Source: an uncultured SAR86 cluster bacterium (GTDB lineage Bacteria; Pseudomonadota; Gammaproteobacteria; Magnimaribacterales; D2472). Taken from it: a DNA stretch of 64,000 nt. Made by a program: the position numbers and the translations under genes. The DNA lies in NCBI GenBank assembly GCA_902602595.1, contig CACKRJ010000001.1:1-64000 (forward strand), written 5' to 3'. This document shows, one piece after another, positions 43,440-51,654 of this stretch (positions are counted from its first letter, which is position 1; every line of letters begins with the position of its first letter). The notes under the pieces were generated by a model. It was not told where the DNA came from, made no database searches, and worked only from the letters and a program-made list of their open reading frames with translations.

Positions 43440-43973
43440 ATGAACGAGTTTACTCACAGAATCGCAACTTTTGATGATATTCCAGCCATTGAAAAATTAA
43501 TGGAACAATCAATTAATCTACTTCTTGGTCCCCTCCTTACAAAAGATCAATTAGAGGCCTCTTTTGATAGCATGGGCTTAGATGATCAACTGATAAAAGA
43601 TAAGACCTATTTCATGATCTTCAGCAAAGATATATTTATTGGGTGTGGTGGATGGAGCAATAGAGAAACTTTGTTTGGTGGCAATCATACGCCTAACAGA
43701 GATAAAAAATTTCTAAATCCTAGGACCGATTCAGCAAGAATTAGAGCAATGTATACCCATCCGAATTGGATCAGAAAAGGGGTTGGTTCATTAGTTATAA
43801 CTTTAGGAGAAAATGCTGCACGGGAATCAGGTTTTAAAAAGTGCGAATTAATGGCTACTTTATCTGGGGAGCTACTTTATGAGGCTAAAGGATATAAATC
43901 CACTAAAAATATTCTTTACAAAACTGATTCAGGTAAAACAGTTCCAATGGTGCGAATGGAAAAAGAGATATAG
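43440..43973 (+). CDS. GNAT-family N-acetyltransferase
   Basis: 177 residues. The acetyl-CoA motif A is seen as MYTHPNWIRKGVGSLVITLGE (RxxGxG type: RKGVGS), followed by ESGFKKCELMATLSG and GYKSTKNIL. N-terminus: HRIATFDDIPAIEKLMEQS. Substrate unknown. It ends 4 bp before the CCA end of the convergent tRNA-Ser. Confidence 0.87.
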   Translation: MNEFTHRIATFDDIPAIEKLMEQSINLLLGPLLTKDQLEASFDSMGLDDQLIKDKTYFMIFSKDIFIGCGGWSNRETLFGGNHTPNRDKKFLNPRTDSARIRAMYTHPNWIRKGVGSLVITLGENAARESGFKKCELMATLSGELLYEAKGYKSTKNILYKTDSGKTVPMVRMEKEI

Positions 43974-43976
43974 TAC

Positions 43977-44067
43977 TGGCGGAGAGTGAGGGATTCGAAC
44001 CCTCGATACAGTAAACCCATATACCTCCTTAGCAGGGAGGCGCTTTCGACCACTCAGCCAACTCTCC
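43977..44067 (-). tRNA. tRNA-Ser (anticodon GCT)
   Basis: Reading the minus strand, acceptor GGAGAGT pairs with ACTCTCC. A long variable arm (TATATGGGTTTACTGTAT region) marks a type II tRNA, the anticodon loop is CTGCTAA with GCT, the T arm is GAGGG/CCCTC with TTCGAAT, and CCA is encoded. Confidence 0.95.
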
Positions 44068-44111
44068 GATTTTGGTCATGAATTATAACGCTTTAAAAAA
44101 ATAAAATAATA

Positions 44112-45446
44112 CTAACGGTCAAATTCTATCTGCATCCCAAAGGGTATATTGTCAGATACTTTTCCCTCTTCAAACGCAATATTGCCATTAACAATCGTCA
44201 TGTATATAGAAGATTTAAAGTTGTGGCCTTCAAATGGAGACCAGCCGCACTTATACAAAATGTTGTCTTTAGAAACTTCGTAAGGCTTGTCATGATCCAA
44301 AATAGCTAAATCAGCAAAAAATCCCTCTCGAATAAAGCCCCTGTCTTTGATCTGAAATCGCTTAGCAACGTTATGACTTGTCTTTTCAACAATGGTTTCA
44401 AGCGAAAGAATATCCTGATGATAAAAATCCATCAGAATTTGAAGTCCATGTTGAACTAATGGCAGGCCTGCAGGCGCCTCAGGATAGGGTTTGCTTTTTT
44501 CTTCCCAAGTGTGAGGGGCGTGGTCTGTAGCAATAATATCAATCTTATTTTCTAAAAGTGCTTTGATCAGTGCTTGTCTATCAGATTCTTGTTTAATAGA
44601 AGGGTTACATTTAATTTGGTTACCAAGCTCAGCATAATAGGAGTCGTTAAAGTACATATGATGAACGCATACCTCAGCTGTAATCTTCTTTTGATCTGCC
44701 TCTCCTGCAGAAAAGTGTTCCATTTCTTTTTCTGTTGTTAAATGAAAAACATGAAGATCTGCATCATACTTTTTAGCTAAATTGACCGCTAAAGAGCTAG
44801 ATAAATAGCAACTTTCAACATCTCTGATTAGATGGTGATGCTCTGGCGATACCTCATCGCCATATTTCTCATAAAATAATTGCTCATTTCTTTCAACCGT
44901 TTTTTGATCCTCGCAATGAGTGACAACTATTAGAGGAGAGTAATGAAAAATATCATCTAATGCATCTAAATCATCAACTAACATGTGACCAGTTGAAGCT
45001 CCCATAAATACTTTTAATGCTGCAGCTTGATGGATATCTGCTCTTTTAATTTCTTCAATATTAGTATTGCTTGCACCCAAATGAAATGAGTAATTCGAAA
45101 CAGACTTTGTACTAGCTAATTGGAATTTTTTTGTAAGATTCTCATTTGTTGTGGTAGTTGGATTAACATTGGGCATTTCAAAAAAACTAGTGACCCCGCC
45201 GGCGAGACCAGCCTTTGACTCAGTTGCAATCTCACCTTTATGAGTTAAACCAGGCTCTCTAAAATGAACTTGGTCATCTATTAGTCCAGGAATGACGTAT
45301 TTACCATTTAAATCAATGACATTTTTGGACTCAGCATCGATGGATGCTGCAATTTTTTCAATTCTGTTTCCTTTGATAGCAATATCTGATTCAAAAATTT
45401 TGCCCTCATTTACAAGAGTTCCATTCTTCAATATTAAGTCAAACAT
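44112..45446 (-). CDS. pyrC: Dihydroorotase, class I, Bacteroidetes-like variant
   Basis: A 444-residue amidohydrolase of pyrimidine synthesis. The metal motif, normally HxH in DxHVHxREPG, reads DDQVHFREPGLTHK: Gln59 replaces the first His while His61 remains. ATDHAPHTWEEK (catalytic Asp) and CNPSIKQ are present. I recall the DDQVHFREPG form from Bacteroidetes dihydroorotases. It is the last gene of an alaS-lysC-pyrC set, overlapping the lysC end by 1 bp, in the place where csrA is found in many gammaproteobacteria. Confidence 0.86.
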   Translation of the reverse strand: MFDLILKNGTLVNEGKIFESDIAIKGNRIEKIAASIDAESKNVIDLNGKYVIPGLIDDQVHFREPGLTHKGEIATESKAGLAGGVTSFFEMPNVNPTTTTNENLTKKFQLASTKSVSNYSFHLGASNTNIEEIKRADIHQAAALKVFMGASTGHMLVDDLDALDDIFHYSPLIVVTHCEDQKTVERNEQLFYEKYGDEVSPEHHHLIRDVESCYLSSSLAVNLAKKYDADLHVFHLTTEKEMEHFSAGEADQKKITAEVCVHHMYFNDSYYAELGNQIKCNPSIKQESDRQALIKALLENKIDIIATDHAPHTWEEKSKPYPEAPAGLPLVQHGLQILMDFYHQDILSLETIVEKTSHNVAKRFQIKDRGFIREGFFADLAILDHDKPYEVSKDNILYKCGWSPFEGHNFKSSIYMTIVNGNIAFEEGKVSDNIPFGMQIEFDR

Positions 45447-46657
45447 TAGTCTCCTAAATTGAATGCTGCATGCAAAGTTTTGACTGCCTCTTCTAGCTGA
45501 TCAACTGATATAACAATCGTGATTTTAATTTCTGAGGTGCTTATCATTTGAATGTTGATTCCTGCATCAGCCAAAGCATTGAATGCCGTACTTGCAATAC
45601 CAGCATGTGAACGCATTCCGACTCCAACCAAAGAAACTTTTCCAATAGCTTCGTCAATAATTAATTCATCATAGGATATGCCCTGCATCTTTTCTTTTAA
45701 AACTGATTCAACTTCAGCTCTATCAGGTGTCCCAACCGTGAAAGTAAAGTCTGTTTTCCCAGAAACACTCACATTTTGCACAATAACATCTACTTCAATG
45801 CCTGCATCACTAACTGGACTTAAAATGCCTGAGGCAATCCCAGGAGTATCACCCACTCCGTGTAAAGTAAATTTAGTCTGATCTTTTTGAGAAGCTATAC
45901 CTGTAATGACAGCATCTTCCATTCCGTCTTCCTCCTGTAAGATAAGCGTTCCTGAGCCAGGCTCAAAGCTTGATAAAACTCTAACTAAAACTTTATATTT
46001 ATTTGCAAATTCAACTGCTCGTATTTGCATAACTTTAGCACCCTGCCCTGAGAGTTCCAACATTTCCTCAATGTTAATTGAATCCAATTTTTTTGCATTC
46101 GGCACAATTCTTGGATCTGTTGTATATATTCCATCAACATCTGTATAGATATCACAACGTTTAGCTTGCATTGAAGCTGCGACAGCTACTGCTGTAGTGT
46201 CACTGCCTCCACGTCCCATTGTTGTTGTATCTCCATCACTGGTGATACCTTGAAATCCTGTAATAATTGGGATGTATCCATCTTCGATGGTTTTAAAAAT
46301 AACTTCTTTATCAAGATCAAGAATTTTTGCACGAGAAAAATTAGCATTTGTTTTCATACCAACCTGAGCTGCAGATAGTGATTTTGCTTTTAAGCCTATT
46401 TGATGCAAAGCAATTGCCACCAAGGATGCGCTGACCTTCTCACCAGTTGAAAGAAGAGCATCAAATTCTCTTTTATTTGGCTCAGAGTCAAAAGAATTAG
46501 CAAGATCAATCAATCGATTTGTTTCTCCGCTCATAGCTGAAACAACGACAACAGGAGTGGCCTCATCGCTGGCTGCTTTTATGATATTTGCAACTGCAGA
46601 TATTCTGTCAGTTGAACCAACAGAAGTGCCGCCAAATTTTAATATAATCGTTTCCAT
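45446..46657 (-). CDS. lysC: Aspartate kinase
   Basis: A 403-residue monofunctional aspartokinase, first step in Lys/Thr/Met synthesis. The N-terminal motif is LKFGGTSVGS, the catalytic region TTMGRGGSDTTAVA is clear, and two C-terminal ACT domains follow (ITGIASQKDQTKFTLHGVGD; VSLVGVGMRSHAG). These bind lysine and threonine for feedback control. It is 18 bp after alaS, a common gammaproteobacterial pairing. Confidence 0.96.
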   Translation of the reverse strand: METIILKFGGTSVGSTDRISAVANIIKAASDEATPVVVVSAMSGETNRLIDLANSFDSEPNKREFDALLSTGEKVSASLVAIALHQIGLKAKSLSAAQVGMKTNANFSRAKILDLDKEVIFKTIEDGYIPIITGFQGITSDGDTTTMGRGGSDTTAVAVAASMQAKRCDIYTDVDGIYTTDPRIVPNAKKLDSINIEEMLELSGQGAKVMQIRAVEFANKYKVLVRVLSSFEPGSGTLILQEEDGMEDAVITGIASQKDQTKFTLHGVGDTPGIASGILSPVSDAGIEVDVIVQNVSVSGKTDFTFTVGTPDRAEVESVLKEKMQGISYDELIIDEAIGKVSLVGVGMRSHAGIASTAFNALADAGINIQMISTSEIKITIVISVDQLEEAVKTLHAAFNLGD

Positions 46658-46675
46658 GATTAATAAGCTTAAAAA

Positions 46676-49246
46676 CTAAGCGATGGATTGTACGATATCA
46701 GGAATAGAATTAACAAATTCTTCAAAATTATCAGCTTCTCCCGCACCTTGAGCAAAATCATTTCGGCCTCCGCCTTTACCATTATGTAATTTTGCAATTG
46801 ATTTAATGACATCATTAGCACTCAGAGAATCTTGAATATCTTCCGTGACTCCGCAAACCATGACCACTCTGGATTTTTGATAACTGAAAATTAAAACGCA
46901 TTTATTTGTATGATCTTTTTTAGATTGATCAACCATATTGCGTAAATCTTGAACATTTTGTGTATCTGCCTGAATAATAGCTAGATCAAAGTTATTAATT
47001 TTGTGAATTGTTTCTTTTAGATCAATTGCAGCTGATTTTTTTGTTTTGGTACCTTTTTTCAAAGCTTTATTTTCTTTAATTAAGTCTGCAACTTTAGAGC
47101 TAATTTGAGGTCCTTTGACATTCAGTATTCCTTGCAGATCTTGTAAATGATTACGAGCTTCTAACATCGATTGAACAGCACCTTGTCCAGCCACAGCTTC
47201 AACACGTCTTACTCCTGAGGAAATGCTTGATTCACTTGTCACCGAAAACATTCCAATATCACCGGTTCTTCTTACATGAGTTCCACCACAAAGTTCTACA
47301 GAAAATTCGCCGCCAATATAAACAACCCGAACCTCATCTTCATACTTTTCTCCAAACATGGCTTCGGCTCCGATCTTAAGCGCATCATCAAGCTGCATTA
47401 TTTTGGTTGTTACATCGGAGTTATTTTGAATATGTTGATTAACAATTAATTCTATTTCCTTAATTTCAGCCTTGGTAACTGCCTTGGAATGTGAAAAATC
47501 AAATCGTAGCTTATTAGAATCTAATAGTGAGCCTTTTTGATGAACATGATCACCAAGAACATCTTTCAAAGCTGCATGCATTAAGTGAGTGGCAGAATGA
47601 TGGACCGAAGCAGCCTTTCTTTTGCTTGCATCAACGGATAATTCCAATTTGTCATTTTTTTTGACGACTCCTTCTTGAACTTTAATTCTGTGGAGAAAAA
47701 TCTTACCTTGCTTTATACAATCTTGAACGATTCCATGGCCTCCAGGAAAAGAAAAGTTTCCCTGATCTCCAACTTGCCCACCTGATTCTGCATAAAAAGG
47801 TGTTTTATCAACTGCAATGAAGCACTCATTTTGATCTGATGCATTATCTATTGCATTGGATTCATTCCATATTCCTAAAACCTTCCCCTTCCCGCATAAC
47901 TCTTCATAACCTAAAAACTTTGTTTCTTTAATCGAGGACAAATCTAATTGCAATCCTTTAAATTTACTTGCTGATTTTGAATTTTTTATTTGTTCATCCA
48001 TGCAACTATTAAAGCCCTCCTCATCTAAATCTAAATCTTGCTCTCGAGCAATGTCTGCTGTCAAATCGAATGGGAAACCATACGTATCATGTAATTTAAA
48101 GATAATTTCTCCGGGAATAACATTTGAATCAATAGACTTAATCTCCTTTTCTAAGATCTCAATGCCTTTTTCTAAAGTTTCAAGAAATTTCTTTTCTTCT
48201 TCATGAACAATCTTCTCTATGGATTTTTGATTGTCTACTAACATGGGAAAGGCACTACCCATCTCCTTAACTAAAGCTTTTACCAATTTATGCAAGAAGG
48301 GTTTCTTAGCTCCAATTTTATATCCATGCCTAATAGCCCGTCGCATTATTCTTCGCAGTACATAACCACGACCCTCGTTTGATGGCAAAATACCATCAGA
48401 AATTAAGAAACTAATACTCCTTATGTGATCTGCTATCACCTTATGTGATTGCTCTCCAGGTGATTTGATAGCTTTTTCAGAGGCTTTGATTAAGTTTTGA
48501 AATAGATCTGTTTCATAGTTTGAATTTACGCCTTGCATCACTGCAGCAACTCTCTCTAAACCCATGCCTGTATCAACGGATGGTTTAGGCAGAGGCGTCA
48601 ATTCACCTGCAGGATCCCTATTAAACTGCATAAAAACTAAATTCCAAATTTCTACAAACCTATCTCCCTCATCTCCAGGCGATCCAGGAGGAGTGCCTTC
48701 ATATTTCTTACCATGATCATAGTAAATTTCTGAGCAAGGTCCACAAGGGCCTGTATCACCCATAGACCAAAAATTATCTTCTTCATCCAATCGAACAATC
48801 CTCTCAGGATTAATGCCAATTGTTGATGACCAAATTTCTGCAGCTTCATCATCATCTCGAAAAACAGAAATCCATAATTTTTCTTTATCCAAATTTAGCT
48901 CATTGGTTAAAAAATTCCAGGCAAGCTGAATAGCTTCTTCTTTAAAATAATCTCCAAAACTAAAATTCCCCAACATTTCAAAGAAAGTATGATGCCTAAG
49001 GGTATAGCCGACATTTTCAAGATCATTGTGTTTTCCTCCAGCGCGAATGCATCTTTGAGATGTTGTGGCCCTTTTATAGGAGCGTTTATCAGATCCTAAA
49101 AAAACATCTTTAAATTGAACCATACCAGCATTTGTAAATAGCAAAGTTTCATCATTCACTGGAATAAGAGGGCTAGAATCAACAACCTCATGACTGTTTT
49201 TGCTGAAGTACTCTAAAAACTTAGCTCTTAGTTCACTTGTTAACAT
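46676..49246 (-). CDS. alaS: Alanyl-tRNA synthetase
   Basis: A full-length 856-residue enzyme. Class II core: RCIRAGGKHNDLENVG and the motif 3 region GRGYVLRRIMRRAIRHG. The editing domain has HSATHLMHAAL and the zinc/editing motif CGGTHVRRTGDIG. A C-Ala domain ends the protein with KGGGRNDFAQGAG. It overlaps the dienelactone hydrolase gene by 14 bp. Confidence 0.97.
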   Translation of the reverse strand: MLTSELRAKFLEYFSKNSHEVVDSSPLIPVNDETLLFTNAGMVQFKDVFLGSDKRSYKRATTSQRCIRAGGKHNDLENVGYTLRHHTFFEMLGNFSFGDYFKEEAIQLAWNFLTNELNLDKEKLWISVFRDDDEAAEIWSSTIGINPERIVRLDEEDNFWSMGDTGPCGPCSEIYYDHGKKYEGTPPGSPGDEGDRFVEIWNLVFMQFNRDPAGELTPLPKPSVDTGMGLERVAAVMQGVNSNYETDLFQNLIKASEKAIKSPGEQSHKVIADHIRSISFLISDGILPSNEGRGYVLRRIMRRAIRHGYKIGAKKPFLHKLVKALVKEMGSAFPMLVDNQKSIEKIVHEEEKKFLETLEKGIEILEKEIKSIDSNVIPGEIIFKLHDTYGFPFDLTADIAREQDLDLDEEGFNSCMDEQIKNSKSASKFKGLQLDLSSIKETKFLGYEELCGKGKVLGIWNESNAIDNASDQNECFIAVDKTPFYAESGGQVGDQGNFSFPGGHGIVQDCIKQGKIFLHRIKVQEGVVKKNDKLELSVDASKRKAASVHHSATHLMHAALKDVLGDHVHQKGSLLDSNKLRFDFSHSKAVTKAEIKEIELIVNQHIQNNSDVTTKIMQLDDALKIGAEAMFGEKYEDEVRVVYIGGEFSVELCGGTHVRRTGDIGMFSVTSESSISSGVRRVEAVAGQGAVQSMLEARNHLQDLQGILNVKGPQISSKVADLIKENKALKKGTKTKKSAAIDLKETIHKINNFDLAIIQADTQNVQDLRNMVDQSKKDHTNKCVLIFSYQKSRVVMVCGVTEDIQDSLSANDVIKSIAKLHNGKGGGRNDFAQGAGEADNFEEFVNSIPDIVQSIA

Positions 49247-49952
49247 TACTAAAAACTTCCTCTAAAAAATTAGACATTGCGGTCCACGATCTTATATCAC
49301 TATCATGATTATAAACTGTTCCCATTTCAATATCGTTGGCTGCAGGGTTAGTAAATGCATGATAAGTATTGCCATAACTGATAAATTGCCAATCAGCTTC
49401 TGATTCAGTCATTTCATTCTGTAAAGCCAGGATTTGATCTGAAGATACCATAGGGTCTTTATCTCCATGCAAAACCAATAATTTAGTATTTACCCTTTGA
49501 AATGGCTGGTTAGATTGATTTAAAAGACCATGAAAGCTTACACAACCTGAGAGCTCATATCCTGAGCGAGCAAGCTCTATGGCAGCAAGACCACCAAAAC
49601 AAAATCCTATCAATGCTATTTTTGATGAATCAACCCCTTTAATGGTTTTGCCAAACTCAACTGCACTTATTAAACGTTGACGGAATAATTGCCTGTCCTT
49701 AATAAAAGGTTCAATTAAAGCTTGATTCTCCTCAACACTTTGACCATTGACTCCGCCACCATAAAGATCAATCGATAGAGCGGCATATCCCAAATCATTT
49801 AATGCAGCGACCTTCTGATCCTCAAACTCTGATCTGCCTTTCCATGTATGCGCCACCAAAACCAAAGGCAGATCATGCATTGATTTGGGCATGGATAAGT
49901 AGCCTTTGCACTCTAATGACTCATCGTAATAATTTACTATTTTTCCTGACAT
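49233..49952 (-). CDS. Dienelactone hydrolase family protein
   Basis: A 239-residue alpha/beta hydrolase. The nucleophile is Cys118 in GFCFGGLAAIE, the acid Asp lies in HGDKDPMVSS and the His in NTYHAFTNP. The Cys nucleophile is characteristic of DLH. It may hydrolyse dienelactone-like esters; the actual substrate is unknown. It overlaps alaS and is 4 bp from the carbonic anhydrase gene. Confidence 0.9.
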   Translation of the reverse strand: MSGKIVNYYDESLECKGYLSMPKSMHDLPLVLVAHTWKGRSEFEDQKVAALNDLGYAALSIDLYGGGVNGQSVEENQALIEPFIKDRQLFRQRLISAVEFGKTIKGVDSSKIALIGFCFGGLAAIELARSGYELSGCVSFHGLLNQSNQPFQRVNTKLLVLHGDKDPMVSSDQILALQNEMTESEADWQFISYGNTYHAFTNPAANDIEMGTVYNHDSDIRSWTAMSNFLEEVFSNVNK

Positions 49953-49956
49953 AGTT

Positions 49957-50472
49957 TTAACCTAACTCAGCCTTATACCTTTTATAGTTTTCTATATAAT
50001 GGTGAGCATTTAATGATGGAATTGCTTGCTCTTCAGGAGTGAGCTCTTTTTTGATCTTTGCAGGAATACCCAGCACCATTGATCCATCAGGCACCTCCAT
50101 ACCCTCTGTAATCAATGCCTTTGCTCCGATAATACAATTTTTTCCTATTTTAGCTCCGTTCAGAATTACTGAGCCTATGCCAATCAATGAGCCATCTCCT
50201 ATTTCACACCCATGAAGCATAGCCATATGACCCACAGTCACAAATTTCCCAATTTTGCATGGAAATCCCGGATCGGTGTGAATCACTGCATTATCTTGCA
50301 CATTTGTTCCCTCACCTAGAATAATGGGCTCAACATCTCCTCTCAGCGTGCAATGGAACCATATGCTTGTATCTTTTGCCATTTGAACATCCCCAATCAC
50401 CGTTGCATCTGGAGCAATCCAAAAATCATCGTTCTCTGTCTGTAAACTTTTATTATTAAAATCTAAGATCAT
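49957..50472 (-). CDS. Gamma-carbonic anhydrase family protein (left-handed beta-helix)
   Basis: 171 residues of hexapeptide repeats: VIGDVQMAKDTSIWFHCTLR, ILGEGTNVQDNAVIHTDPG, VGHMAMLHGCEIGDG. Metal histidines are seen in IHTD, VGHMAMLHG. Trimeric CaiE/PaaY/YrdA-type. It could be a carbonic anhydrase or a thioesterase-like protein; activity is not certain from sequence. Confidence 0.9.
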   Translation of the reverse strand: MILDFNNKSLQTENDDFWIAPDATVIGDVQMAKDTSIWFHCTLRGDVEPIILGEGTNVQDNAVIHTDPGFPCKIGKFVTVGHMAMLHGCEIGDGSLIGIGSVILNGAKIGKNCIIGAKALITEGMEVPDGSMVLGIPAKIKKELTPEEQAIPSLNAHHYIENYKRYKAELG

Positions 50473-50478
50473 GGAAAA

Positions 50479-51057
50479 TTAGCCCTCTAGTATCTCTATA
50501 TTGGCATCAAAACATACATTTAAAAAGTTTACTGTAATCATTGCAGTTAAACCCCAAATCTTTTGATCTTTTATAGTCCAAGTTGGAACTTGCCATACAC
50601 CACCATGCCTTTCTATTATTTCTCTTTTAATATTTATTGGATCAAGCAAAAAATCTAATGGAACAGTAAAAATTTCTTGTATCTCTTCATTTGGTTTTAA
50701 AGTTTGAGGCTGGTCAACTGATGCTACAAATGGATTGACCTCTATTTTATGTCGAGAAATAAGATAATTTAATTTACCTAATTCAGTGACATCTTTGCTA
50801 TTAAGGTTCATCTCTTCATTGGATTCTCTCAAGGCTGTCCCAAAAAGACTTGGATCTGATTCGTCTGCTTTCCCTCCAGGAAAACTTACTTCACCCGAAT
50901 GAGTTGAAAGGTGGCTGGAACGCTGCGTATATATTAATTCAGGAGATTCAATAAATTTTCCATAATTTAAAATTGCTATTAAAACTGAAGCCTGAGGTCG
51001 ACCGCTTGGCTTTTCAGAATTGAGCAAATTTAGTTTATACTTGATGTCTTCAATCAT
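50479..51057 (-). CDS. Nudix hydrolase, CoA pyrophosphatase type (NudL-like)
   Basis: 192 residues. The Nudix box begins GGKADESDPSLFGTALRESN and continues EEMNL. Ahead of it RPQASVLIAIL and TYTQRSSHLSTHSGEVSFPG form the UPF0035/NudL signature, which is linked to CoA and acyl-CoA pyrophosphatases. It starts ATG at 51057, divergent from the next Nudix gene. Confidence 0.9.
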   Translation of the reverse strand: MIEDIKYKLNLLNSEKPSGRPQASVLIAILNYGKFIESPELIYTQRSSHLSTHSGEVSFPGGKADESDPSLFGTALRESNEEMNLNSKDVTELGKLNYLISRHKIEVNPFVASVDQPQTLKPNEEIQEIFTVPLDFLLDPINIKREIIERHGGVWQVPTWTIKDQKIWGLTAMITVNFLNVCFDANIEILEG

Positions 51058-51096
51058 TGCGTAAGTTTAACTTCTTACGACTTTTTATTCTCTAAG

Positions 51097-51103
51097 AAAG
51101 GAG
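51097..51103 (+). promoter_or_regulatory. Ribosome binding site supporting a TTG start
   Basis: AAAGGAG at 51097-51103, 5 nt before the TTG at 51109 of the zinc-ribbon Nudix gene. No ATG or GTG lies near that would retain the first zinc-ribbon cysteines. Confidence 0.75.
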
Positions 51104-51108
51104 CACTT

Positions 51109-51645
51109 TTGAGATATTGTTCAAAATGCGGAAGCGATCAAATTGATTTTAAAGTTCCAGCTGATGACAATTTAAAGCGGTATATTTGTTCTGCCTGTGG
51201 TTCAATTTTTTATACTAATCCAAATTTAATTGTTGGTACGATATGCATCAAAGATGATCATGTCCTTTTATGCAAAAGAAATATAGAGCCTCGCTTTGGT
51301 CGATGGACCTTGCCTGCAGGATTTATGGAGAATGCAGAAACTCTTCAAGAGGGAGCGTTAAGAGAAACCAAAGAAGAAACTCAAGCTACACCAAAAATTA
51401 TTGCCCCTTATACAGCATTTAGCCTGACTCATATTAGTCAAGTTCACTTTTTTTATTTGGCTAATTTGGGTAATGAAAAATTTGGTCCAACTTCTGAAAG
51501 CTCTGAAGTAAGGTTATTTACAAAAGATGAAATTCCTTGGGATGAAATTGCATTCCCAACTGTGACAAAGACATTAAAGTATTATTTTGATGATGTGGAA
51601 TCTGGTGAATTTCCTTTCAGAGAGGAAGCTTTAAAGCTTTGGTAG
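51109..51645 (+). CDS. Nudix hydrolase with N-terminal zinc ribbon
   Basis: 178 residues. CSKCGSDQI and CSACGSIF form an N-terminal zinc ribbon, followed by a Nudix box starting GFMENAETLQEGALRETKEE. It belongs to the NADH-pyrophosphatase-like (NudC-related) ribbon-Nudix group. The start codon is TTG at 51109, supported by a strong AAAGGAG 5 nt upstream. Confidence 0.9.
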   Translation: MRYCSKCGSDQIDFKVPADDNLKRYICSACGSIFYTNPNLIVGTICIKDDHVLLCKRNIEPRFGRWTLPAGFMENAETLQEGALRETKEETQATPKIIAPYTAFSLTHISQVHFFYLANLGNEKFGPTSESSEVRLFTKDEIPWDEIAFPTVTKTLKYYFDDVESGEFPFREEALKLW

Positions 51646-51654
51646 TTAAAATAT

